From: Phycisphaerales bacterium
GTDB lineage: Bacteria; Planctomycetota; Phycisphaerae; Phycisphaerales; SM1A02
Assembly: GCA_007127615.1 (NCBI GenBank)
Contig: SKZB01000307.1
Coordinates: forward strand, 1-9,135
Reading direction: 5' to 3'
DNA: 9,135 bases
A program made the position numbers and the translations under genes. Under the pieces are notes generated by a model. That model saw only the letters and a program-made list of their open reading frames with translations. It did not search any database and was not told where the DNA came from. Shown here piece by piece: positions 1 through 6,202 of the stretch (position 1 is the first letter of the stretch; every line of letters starts with the position of its first letter).

Positions 1-924
1 GGCCGCCGGTTTCGCGTCTGCGGTTGGCGTGAGCGGGGCCTTCGAATCGGCCGATGGTTCACGCGTGATGAATGGCGCAGTCTCGATGACCGGCGGCACT
101 TCCGTTTCGGGTGAGCGGCCGGCCCGTTCGATCCAGCCGAGGACGTCCTCAAGCGGCGGGCAGTCGGCGTCGGCGCAGTGAACCGGACCCGTGGTGCGCA
201 TCTCCGCGTCGATTCGGGGCAGGCACGTGGCCAGACGCACCGGTTCATCGAGCAGGCCTTCCGCCGCGGCGTTGAGCCGGCGCACCATCTGATCGGCCCG
301 CTCCGATGCGCAGCCGACGATGACGATTTCAAAATGCGGTTGCGGCCGGCCGGCATCCTCGGCGGCGATGAGAATCGACTTGATCTGCCGGAAGGCCGCG
401 ACGATCGCGGCATCATCGGCGCCGCTGATCAGGGTGTACCGGGCGGTCTTCGTCCGGGCGAGATCGCGGGGCGTGAGGGTGATCGCCGGCCGCACCGCCC
501 ATGCGTCAACGCGCGGCGCGCAGTGATCGATCAATCGCGAGAGCGGCAGCTCGTGATCGGGCACCTTCTGCTGTCCGCCGAGCAGTTCGACGATCGGGCG
601 CTCGTGATCGAGGCGGATCAGGCCGATCGAACGGCGCCGGGCCCGGGCGAGGGCATCGACGACGGGACCGATCCAGACCCCGCCGCGCACCGGCAGATGG
701 CCGATGAGCAGAATCTCGGCAGTGCGGTCGGCAGCCAGGTCCCCAGAGGAGGCATTGCGGGACGAGGGGTCATGGGTCTGAGGTGTTCGGGAGGCGGGAT
801 GCTTCGGGTCCGGCTCCGCCGGGCCATTCGCATCGCCACTCCCGTCGTCCGGCTCGTCGGTGTTCGTGAGGAACATCGCGGCGAGTTCATCCAGGACATC
901 CGGGGCGGGCGGGATACGGTTCAT
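1..924 (-). CDS. Hypothetical protein, partner of ParA-CBM48; C-terminus cut by window edge
   Basis: This frame is open from an ATG at 924 to the window edge, 308 codons without a stop, so the C-terminus is missing. The ATG lies 11 bp after the stop of the ParA-CBM48 gene, which implies co-transcription and probably a shared role. Residues 1-65 look like a disordered, Asp/Pro/Ser-rich leader. From residue 70 a strand-like segment (EILLIGHLP) leads into VRGGVWIG, a helix, and a second strand ending in RLD at about 106. That order and spacing match the first strand, P-loop, helix and second strand of a ParA ATPase, but the Walker A lysine and threonines are absent. Further alternating strand/helix segments follow, for example FEIVIVGC near residue 221. 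After about residue 275 it turns Pro/Ala/Thr-rich. I do not recognise a named family. Reading it as a degenerate, non-ATP-binding ParA relative is inference. That it is coding is supported by the long open frame, the gene spacing and the protein-like composition. Confidence 0.75.
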   Translation of the reverse strand, partial: MNRIPPAPDVLDELAAMFLTNTDEPDDGSGDANGPAEPDPKHPASRTPQTHDPSSRNASSGDLAADRTAEILLIGHLPVRGGVWIGPVVDALARARRRSIGLIRLDHERPIVELLGGQQKVPDHELPLSRLIDHCAPRVDAWAVRPAITLTPRDLARTKTARYTLISGADDAAIVAAFRQIKSILIAAEDAGRPQPHFEIVIVGCASERADQMVRRLNAAAEGLLDEPVRLATCLPRIDAEMRTTGPVHCADADCPPLEDVLGWIERAGRSPETEVPPVIETAPFITREPSADSKAPLTPTADAKPAA

Positions 925-935
925 TCGGCTCTGCC

Positions 936-2408
936 CTATCGGTGGGAATCCTTGCGGTCCGGCACAACGATGACGCTGCTGGCTTCTCCAAAAGCATTCA
1001 GCGCCTGTTCCCTATTGTACGGATCAGTCTGCCACTCACCGTCGATCACCATGCGGTATTCGTGACGGCCCGGGGATAAATCGATCGTGAGCTGATAGAC
1101 GCCGGCCTCCGCGTGGTAGCGCAGGCGGTGTTCGCGGTCCGACCAGTTGTTGAAGTCGCCGGCGACGGCGATGGAACGCGGCTGATCGCCCGGCTGGATG
1201 AAGAGCACGCCCTGTCCGGTCGCGCGGGCGCCGAAGAGCTCGCGCAGGCGGTCGTTCTTCCGGCCGCCATCGGCGGGTGCGGTTGAACCCGCACCGGGGG
1301 CCATTCCGGGGGCTGTTCCGGGGGCGGGGGCGGGGGCGGACGCGGCGGCGGCGGTCGCCTGTTTCATGGCGATCTCACGCACGCGCTGCACGAGTTCGGA
1401 GGCGCGGCTGCTGATCGGTGCGGGGGCGACAGGGTCGGGGGCGCCCGCAACGGCGCTCGTGGCGGCCAGCGTGTCCCGCAGTCCGTTCAGTGGACCGTTC
1501 AGCGGGCGGCCGTCCAATGACGGCTCCGCCGGCCGATCTTCCGACGACTCGGCCTGCGGTCCGCGCGGCGATCCGTAGCGCTCCGGGTGCGGGGAGCGCG
1601 TCTCGGAGATGATCTCGATATCCACCGAGCGGCGATCGATCAGTTCCTCCAGCCACTCCGCGAGGGCTTCAAAGTCGTCCCGGGCGGCGGATTCGGGCTC
1701 CACGTGCACCCCCGGACGGCCGTCACTCGCCGCTTCGCGCAGAACTTCGTGATCGCGGATGATCACCGGGCAGAGCTGGCGGCCGAACTGCTTCTGCAGA
1801 GCGGTGAGAATGTTCCGGGCGTTGCGTGATTCGGGATCGTGCAGTGTCGCCAGCAGGTGGCTGCGGATCGGCCGGCCGAGACGATCGATCGTGCGCTGAA
1901 CGATACTCCACTGCTTCTCCGCCCCCTTGAGGGAGAAGAAGCCGGTCTCGACGGGAATCAGCGTCTCGCCGGCGGCGCGGAGCGCATTGAACGTGAGCAG
2001 GCCGATCGTGGGCGGACAGTCGATCAGACAGAGGTCGTAGCGATCGCGCAAACCGTGGAGAACATATTCCAGCCGGCGATCGCGGTCCGGCCGCTGGTGC
2101 AATCCTCCGGCGGGCGCTTCCAGGCCGGCGAGCCGGGTCGTACTGGGAATGAGATCGAGATTGCGCGCGACCTCCCAGAGATAATCATCCGGGTCGAGCG
2201 TGGCGGGGTTCTCGTGGAGCATCGCCTCGGCCACGCCGCATTCGATATGGGCTTCCGGAACGCCGAGGCCGGCCGCGCAGTGGGACTGCGGGTCCATGTC
2301 GATCAGCAGGGTGCGCGTGCCCCGGCGGGCGAAGGTCGCGGCGAGGTTGATGGCCGTGGTCGTCTTGCCACAGCCGCCTTTCTGATTGACAAGGGCGATC
2401 GTTCGCAC
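936..2408 (-). CDS. ParA-type ATPase with C-terminal AMPK/CBM48-like glycogen-binding domain
   Basis: This 490-residue protein joins two domains. Residues 1-265 are a ParA/Soj/MinD ATPase. The deviant Walker A is KGGCGKTTT, with signature Lys10 and P-loop Lys15; LLIDMDPQ at 34-41 follows, and the Walker B is LIDCPP with Asp130. Such ATPases dimerise on ATP and position DNA or large cell cargo. There is no N-terminal helix-turn-helix. Residues 280-395 form a low-complexity Pro/Ala/Gly linker. Residues 400-484 match the CBM48/AMPK-beta glycogen-binding fold: AGDFNNW with Trp422, then HEYRMVIDGEW with Trp459 and an Arg where AMPK-beta has Lys. The position of the AMPK-beta carbohydrate-contact Asn appears to be Ser. 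I chose the GTG at 2408 because AAGGA lies 7 nt upstream and it starts exactly at the ATPase strand. The frame could extend to 2576, but that adds 56 unconserved residues. No ParB is seen. The next gene starts 11 bp downstream. The ATPase assignment is secure; the cargo is unknown. Confidence 0.9.
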   Translation of the reverse strand: MRTIALVNQKGGCGKTTTAINLAATFARRGTRTLLIDMDPQSHCAAGLGVPEAHIECGVAEAMLHENPATLDPDDYLWEVARNLDLIPSTTRLAGLEAPAGGLHQRPDRDRRLEYVLHGLRDRYDLCLIDCPPTIGLLTFNALRAAGETLIPVETGFFSLKGAEKQWSIVQRTIDRLGRPIRSHLLATLHDPESRNARNILTALQKQFGRQLCPVIIRDHEVLREAASDGRPGVHVEPESAARDDFEALAEWLEELIDRRSVDIEIISETRSPHPERYGSPRGPQAESSEDRPAEPSLDGRPLNGPLNGLRDTLAATSAVAGAPDPVAPAPISSRASELVQRVREIAMKQATAAAASAPAPAPGTAPGMAPGAGSTAPADGGRKNDRLRELFGARATGQGVLFIQPGDQPRSIAVAGDFNNWSDREHRLRYHAEAGVYQLTIDLSPGRHEYRMVIDGEWQTDPYNREQALNAFGEASSVIVVPDRKDSHR

Positions 2409-2448
2409 GGGAGCTTCCTTGGCTTCGGTCCCTTGGATTCGGTCCCTT
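2407..2448 (-). repeat. 14-bp direct repeats that include the parA ribosome-binding site
   Basis: On the minus strand the leader reads AAGGGACCGAATCC (2448-2435), then AAGGGACCGAAGCC (2434-2421), then AAGGAAGCTCCC running into the GTG start (2420 onward). The first two units differ at one base. The third is diverged but keeps AAGG in exact 14-bp register, and this copy is the likely Shine-Dalgarno sequence. The two upstream copies could be decoy or standby ribosome sites, or operator half-sites, or simply a duplication. Confidence 0.7.
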
Positions 2449-2689
2449 GAAACCGGGTCCGCTGGTACTTGAAAAGTCGTTGCCACCAGCTTTATCGGAA
2501 CCCGCCGCGCGGCGCCTTGAATGATCGCGGGATTGACCGGAAAGCGGGAATTCGGTTCGCTCGGGATCGAGTTCACGACCGCGCGATGCGGTTCGTCGAT
2601 TCAAGCTCCCGGCCAACGTCCCTCCAACTCCCCCCGACTCCGCTCCCGAAAGCCCCCGCCCTTCCGCCCGGCCATTCCGCCGGCGAGAC

Positions 2690-3793
2690 TCACCCCGCGC
2701 CGACCGCGCGCCAGGCGCGTTCGGTCACGGCGACCGGCGCATCCTCCACGAGCCGCGCGGCACCGAGCCGAACCGGAAGTACCAGCCGCACCACGCCGTC
2801 CCGCGCCTTCTTGTCGAACCGCATCAGCCGAAGCAGATCATCCGCCGCGACCTTGCGCGGCAGGCGGACGGGCAGACCGCACGCTTCGATCAGGGCGGTG
2901 AGGCGGGCCTGATCCTGATCCGCAAGCAGTTCCAGTTCCACCGCGGCGTGGGCGGCGGCGACGAGACCGATCGCCACCGCCTCGCCGTGCCGCAGGTCCA
3001 ACTCCGGCAGCGCTTCGATCGCGTGGGCGAAGGTATGGCCGAGGTTCAGAAGCGCCCGTTCCCCCGCTTCCCGTTCGTCGCGCACGACGATATCGACCTT
3101 GATCGGAACGCTGCGCGCGATGAGCTCGGTCAGGGTCGCCTCGTCTCGCCTGAGAATCTTCGCGGCGTTCGCTTCGAGAAACGCGAGCAGATCCGGGTCG
3201 GCGATCACGCCGTGCTTAATGCATTCGGCGATCCCGCTGCGAAACTCGCGGTCATCGAGCGTGGTCAGCGTCTGCGGATCGACGAGAACATGCCGGGGCT
3301 GCCAGAACGCGCCGATCAGGTTCTTGCCGAGCCCGCCACCCGGCAGGGGATGATTGACGCCCGTCTTCCCGCCGATCGATGCATCGACCATGGCGAGCAG
3401 TGTGGTCGGGACGAGGACGAAGGGCACGCCGCGCAGGTAGCTCGCGGCGGCGAACCCCGCGATATCGCCGACGATTCCCCCGCCGACCGCGATCACCGGC
3501 GAAGTTCGATCGATTCCGGCCGCGAGCATGGCGCCGTAGAGACCGCGCACCGTCTCGAGCGACTTGTTCTGCTCCGAGGCCGTCACGGTGTGGATGTGGA
3601 CTTCGTATCCGCTCTCCCGGAGGGACGCCGCCGCCCGGTTTCCGTGTGATTCGGTCACCATCTCATCCACGATCAGGATCGCCTGCCGCGCCGGCGCGAC
3701 GGCGCGGACGCGTTCACCGAGATCGTTGAGCCCACCGGACTCGATCCCAATCGCGTACGTTCGTTCGGTGAGGTTGACTTCGATGGTGGTCAT
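2690..3793 (-). CDS. aroB: 3-dehydroquinate synthase
   Basis: This enzyme carries out the second step of the shikimate pathway, converting DAHP to 3-dehydroquinate with NAD and a divalent metal (usually Zn) in the cytosol. The 367-residue protein has the family signatures in order: AVGGGIVGDIAGFAA (102-116), the block around VPTTLLAMVDASIGGKTGVN (128-147), GKNLIGAFWQP (156-166), and the metal ligands Glu190 (SGIAE), His253 (NLGHTFAHA) and His269 (RHGEAVAIG). Length is typical. The ATG at 3793 is chosen because MTTIEVNL is where homologues begin. The frame stays open to 3985, but that would overlap the upstream gene and read through tandem repeats. No convincing Shine-Dalgarno sequence precedes 3793. 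One oddity is that GVNHPL and GKNLIG, usually nearly adjacent, are separated by a short Gly-rich insert (about residues 151-155) beside an active-site lysine. No other aromatic-pathway gene is in the window. Confidence 0.96.
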   Translation of the reverse strand: MTTIEVNLTERTYAIGIESGGLNDLGERVRAVAPARQAILIVDEMVTESHGNRAAASLRESGYEVHIHTVTASEQNKSLETVRGLYGAMLAAGIDRTSPVIAVGGGIVGDIAGFAAASYLRGVPFVLVPTTLLAMVDASIGGKTGVNHPLPGGGLGKNLIGAFWQPRHVLVDPQTLTTLDDREFRSGIAECIKHGVIADPDLLAFLEANAAKILRRDEATLTELIARSVPIKVDIVVRDEREAGERALLNLGHTFAHAIEALPELDLRHGEAVAIGLVAAAHAAVELELLADQDQARLTALIEACGLPVRLPRKVAADDLLRLMRFDKKARDGVVRLVLPVRLGAARLVEDAPVAVTERAWRAVGAG

Positions 3794-3825
3794 GGCGTCG
3801 TGATCGGCGTGATCGGAACGGGAAG

Positions 3826-3895
3826 GTGCGGTCTTCGACGTGCGGTCTTCGGCGTGCGGTCTTCGGCGTGTGGTCATCGGCGTGTGGTCATCGGG
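3826..3895. repeat. Five tandem copies of a 14-bp unit in the aroB leader
   Basis: Plus-strand units are GTGCGGTCTTCGAC, GTGCGGTCTTCGGC (twice), GTGTGGTCATCGGC and GTGTGGTCATCGGG. They are directly adjacent with no spacers. The array spans the stop codon of the upstream membrane-protein gene (3888-3890) and ends about 30 bp before the aroB start. Because 14 is not a multiple of three, each gain or loss of a unit would shift the frame of anything read through it. A second, shorter duplication (CGTGATCGG twice, 3799-3816) lies between the array and the aroB start. Confidence 0.9.
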
Positions 3896-4664
3896 AGGCA
3901 TGCTCCGCGCGGCGCCGCAGCTCCGCGAGCGCCTCGGCCGGATCATCGGGTAAAGGCCCGCCCGCGTCCAGCGCTTCAGTTTCATCGGTTCCCAGCGGCC
4001 GGGGCAGGGTCGCGCGCCGGGCCCGCCCGGAGCGGACGAAAATCAGGAGGAGAAAGAACGCCAGCAGCAAAATCGCGAGCGGGATGATCACGATTCCGAG
4101 CGGTTGCCACGCGCCGGTCGGGGTCGTTGTGCGCGGATGCGCCCCGACGAACGCGGCGTAGTCATATTCCCGGCCATCGCGCGCGGTGAAGCGCATGCGC
4201 TTGTAGAACCGCGCGGTGAGATCGACCGGTCGCCCTTCGCGCACGTCCGCCGGAACTTCCCCCACGACATAGACGATCTGCGGTGTGCCGGTTTCGTCGC
4301 GGACGAACCATTCCTCGGCGACGTCGTACGGCGGTTCGAGTGAGACGCGCTGTTCGAGCCGCCCGCGGACCCGCGCGATCGTGCCGCGATATCGATCCGG
4401 GTCGGCGATCCATGCTTCCGGATCAGGCGCGCGGGGAAAATGCGTGAGAACCCGCGCGGCTTCCCAGGTGCGCACCGACTCGATCAGGGCAAAGAATGCT
4501 TCCTCACGGTAATCGCGCCCGTCGTGAGCGCTCTCGAGGCGGATCCGCTCTTCCTCGGTGAGCGGTGGAATCGGCTCGATCTCATCGCTCGCCGGAGCGG
4601 CGGGCGTCCCAAGCACGCCCGGCAGAATCAGAACCAGAGTCGGAATGATCGCCGGACGCCTCAT
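3888..4664 (-). CDS. Exported, membrane-anchored protein with OB-fold-like domain, function unknown
   Basis: This 258-residue protein has an N-terminal signal-peptide-like stretch (residues 1-25, hydrophobic core IIPTLVLILPGVLG, then an Ala-rich cleavage-like region). An acidic helical part follows (35-80). Then comes a strand-rich region (about 92-173, starting YRGTIARVRGRLEQ) that looks like a small OB-type barrel, a single transmembrane helix (about 189-210), and a charged cytoplasmic tail rich in Asp, Ala and Arg. The predicted topology puts the barrel outside the cytoplasm. I do not recognise a named family, and the OB call is by eye. It is followed after 94 bp by aroB, with a 14-bp tandem repeat array running through its stop codon. 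It may share a transcript with aroB, but the product gives no sign of a shikimate role. The ATG at 4664 is the natural start, right before the signal sequence. Confidence 0.82.
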   Translation of the reverse strand: MRRPAIIPTLVLILPGVLGTPAAPASDEIEPIPPLTEEERIRLESAHDGRDYREEAFFALIESVRTWEAARVLTHFPRAPDPEAWIADPDRYRGTIARVRGRLEQRVSLEPPYDVAEEWFVRDETGTPQIVYVVGEVPADVREGRPVDLTARFYKRMRFTARDGREYDYAAFVGAHPRTTTPTGAWQPLGIVIIPLAILLLAFFLLLIFVRSGRARRATLPRPLGTDETEALDAGGPLPDDPAEALAELRRRAEHASR

Positions 4665-4745
4665 GGCGCGATGATAGCGGTTTCACCGCCGGTTGAGCCC
4701 CCTTCCGCGCGGCCGGGGGCGCCGGCGCAGCCGGATCATTTCACC

Positions 4746-4772
4746 CGACCGTCGCCCCGCGACCGTCGCCCC
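4746..4772. repeat. Duplicated 13-mer with 14-bp period
   Basis: CGACCGTCGCCCC occurs at 4746-4758 and again, identically, at 4760-4772, separated by one G. It lies about 80-110 bp upstream of the start of the exported OB-like protein gene, so it could fall in that gene's promoter or leader. The CGACCGTCG core is close to self-complementary. A chance duplication in GC-rich sequence is possible. Confidence 0.65.
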
Positions 4773-4950
4773 CCCGGCTGGCCGGTCCGCTGGTCACGCT
4801 GAGAGATGCACGACACGGTCAAGCGGTCGATCAGCCCCGCGATCACGCCCGCAATCAACTGCCGCCCAGCGAGGCATGAATTGAGCTAAAAAGCGAAATA
4901 GATTGAGCGGTCACTCATCCGAATGTGCGGCGCGGCTCTTCGGAGGAAGG

Positions 4951-4985
4951 TGCTTTTGCCTTTTGCCTTGTGCCTTGCGACTTGC
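4951..4985. repeat. Degenerate heptamer tandem repeat
   Basis: Plus-strand units of seven bases: TGCTTTT, GCCTTTT, GCCTTGT, GCCTTGC, GACTTGC. On the minus (transcribed) strand this reads as repeated AAGGCAA/AAGGCAC. The array begins about 30 bp downstream of the acyltransferase stop codon. Confidence 0.7.
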
Positions 4986-5014
4986 GCTGGGGCGAGGGCA
5001 ACTGCGGCCGGCGC

Positions 5015-6052
5015 TCACTCGGGAGCCGGGGGCGGGTGGTTGGAGTGTTCGATGATGCGCTCCAGTTCCGGTTCGGTCATCCACGGCAGGGCGCGCAGCT
5101 TTTCCACCAGCTTCTCCGGGATCGGCTCACCCTTGCGTTCGTGTTTCGGGCGGCTCTTCCAGCGCCGGTGCAGCCAGAGGTACTGTTCCGGCGCAGCCCG
5201 GATCATCGTTTCCATCGCGCGGTTGAACCGGGCGGTGATGTAGAACAGCGGATCCGGCTGATCGGCCCAGTCGGAGGGTTCGATCGCGTCGATACAGTCG
5301 ATCTGGTACGTCAGCCGACCGTTGATCCGCCGGGCGTGGCCGGCGACGATCGGTACGTCGTACCGCATCGCCAGCAGTCCGATCGATTTGTAGCTCGACG
5401 CGAGGCGGCCGAAGAACGGGACGAACAGTCCCTGATCGCCCGCGTTCTGATCGGCAATGAAACCGACGCGCCCGCCCCGTTCGATCGTCTCCTGCAGAAT
5501 GGGCGTCGCGCCCCATTTGGTCACGACCGTGGTGCCGCGGGCTTCGCGGATGTTGAGCAGCCAGTCGTTGATGAAGGGGTTATCCAGCGGCCGGGCGAGG
5601 GCGACCGCGGGATAGCCGAGCAGCGCGAAGAAGTGCCCGAGCAGTTCCCAGTTGCCGCAGTGCCCGGTGACGAGGATCATCGGCTCGCCCCGGATCAGGC
5701 GGTCGAGAATCGGCCCGATCGAACCCAGCCGGATATAGCGCGGCCAGCTCGCGGGCGTGATGATCCGGTGAACCACCAGGGCATCGACCATGAACAGACG
5801 GAACATGTGCTGCAGCGACTCTTCCGCGACGGCGCGCACGCGCTCTTCCGGCCATTCGGGAAAACTCAGTCGCAGGTTGTGCTCCGCGCGGCGGCGGCGC
5901 TTCGCGCCGAGCCGGGCGTAGAGCGAACCGATCGCGCCGGCGGTATGCAGGTTCTGATCGACCGGAAAACACTGCATGAACGACGCCACGCCGCGTAGCG
6001 CGAGATACTGGCTGAGGTGCGTGAGCCGGGATGAAGCGCGTTTCTTCGACAT
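5015..6052 (-). CDS. LpxL/HtrB-type lysophospholipid (lipid A-like) acyltransferase
   Basis: This 345-residue protein belongs to the bacterial lipid A biosynthesis acyltransferase (HtrB/LpxL) branch of the LPLAT superfamily, which moves an acyl chain onto a lipid A precursor or related lipid at the inner membrane. The catalytic HX4E motif is His131 to Glu136 in TGHCGNWELLG. Further family blocks are FIADQNAGDQGLFVPFFG (about 198-215) and the EQYLWLHRRWKSRP block (289-302). The basic N-terminal region and a mildly hydrophobic segment suit peripheral membrane attachment. Length is typical. The ATG at 6052 is preferred over a TTG at 6160, because the longer form would be translated through the intrinsic terminator at 6122-6154. 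No clear Shine-Dalgarno sequence precedes it. No other lipid A gene is nearby, so the acyl acceptor cannot be named. Confidence 0.93.
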   Translation of the reverse strand: MSKKRASSRLTHLSQYLALRGVASFMQCFPVDQNLHTAGAIGSLYARLGAKRRRRAEHNLRLSFPEWPEERVRAVAEESLQHMFRLFMVDALVVHRIITPASWPRYIRLGSIGPILDRLIRGEPMILVTGHCGNWELLGHFFALLGYPAVALARPLDNPFINDWLLNIREARGTTVVTKWGATPILQETIERGGRVGFIADQNAGDQGLFVPFFGRLASSYKSIGLLAMRYDVPIVAGHARRINGRLTYQIDCIDAIEPSDWADQPDPLFYITARFNRAMETMIRAAPEQYLWLHRRWKSRPKHERKGEPIPEKLVEKLRALPWMTEPELERIIEHSNHPPPAPE

Positions 6053-6121
6053 GCGTTGATGACCGGCGCCGGGCGCGGCAACGGGAATGGACCGGGAAAT
6101 CCGTTCATACCTTAGCGAAAG

Positions 6122-6154
6122 CACAAAAATATGCGGCCCCCAAAGGAGCCGCAT
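6122..6154 (-). terminator. Intrinsic terminator after the coiled-coil protein gene
   Basis: Inverted arms ATGCGGC (6131-6137) and GCCGCAT (6148-6154) pair perfectly. After one mismatch an inner CC/GG pair adds to the stem and leaves a four-base loop. On the minus strand the hairpin is followed at once by ATTTTTGTGC. It begins about 49 nt past the stop codon at 6203. This is a standard Rho-independent layout and separates this unit from the acyltransferase gene. Confidence 0.88.
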
Positions 6155-6202
6155 GGACAATAGCCTGGTGGTGCCGTGTGCCGGTCCCGCACCGGGATCA
6201 AA

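Larger units (their letters stand above)
4665..5014. other. 350-bp gap with short repeats and an AT-rich patch; no gene seen
   Basis: I find no convincing protein or RNA gene here. The gap lies between the acyltransferase stop and the next gene's start, so it should hold the end of one transcript and perhaps the promoter of the next. It contains a duplicated 13-mer with 14-bp period (4746-4772), an AT-rich island unlike the surroundings (about 4872-4920), and a degenerate heptamer array (4951-4985). On the minus strand a weak stem (TGAG/CTCA, 4904-4917) is followed by TTTCGCTTTTTAGC, which might be a poor terminator. I could not identify a credible -35/-10 pair. Confidence 0.6.

Noticed and set aside
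178..1065. Plus-strand open frame of 295 codons
   Set aside because: It is codon-aligned antisense to the partner gene at 1-924 and runs into the ParA gene. The predicted protein is Arg/Gly/Asp-rich without recognisable features, and the minus strand has the coherent gene order.
2409..2576. 56-residue extension of the ParA protein
   Set aside because: It would be read through the 14-bp repeats and the ribosome-binding site. The ATPase fold begins right at the GTG at 2408.
2650..2690. GC-rich hairpin (CCGGC/GCCGG) just after the aroB stop
   Set aside because: The stem is only five base pairs and there is no T-run on the minus strand, so there is not enough to call a terminator.
3826..3895. 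CRISPR-like array
   Set aside because: The units are 14 bp and directly adjacent with no spacers, and no cas genes are present.
3794..3985. N-terminal extension of AroB to an upstream start
   Set aside because: It would overlap the end of the upstream gene and be encoded largely by the 14-bp repeats. Homologues start near MTTIEVNL.
4925..5998. Plus-strand open frame of 357 codons
   Set aside because: It lies almost wholly antisense to the acyltransferase, which carries clear catalytic motifs. It is a typical high-GC shadow frame.
6053..6160. Longer acyltransferase start at the TTG at 6160
   Set aside because: This stretch contains the intrinsic terminator of the previous gene, so translation from it is unlikely.
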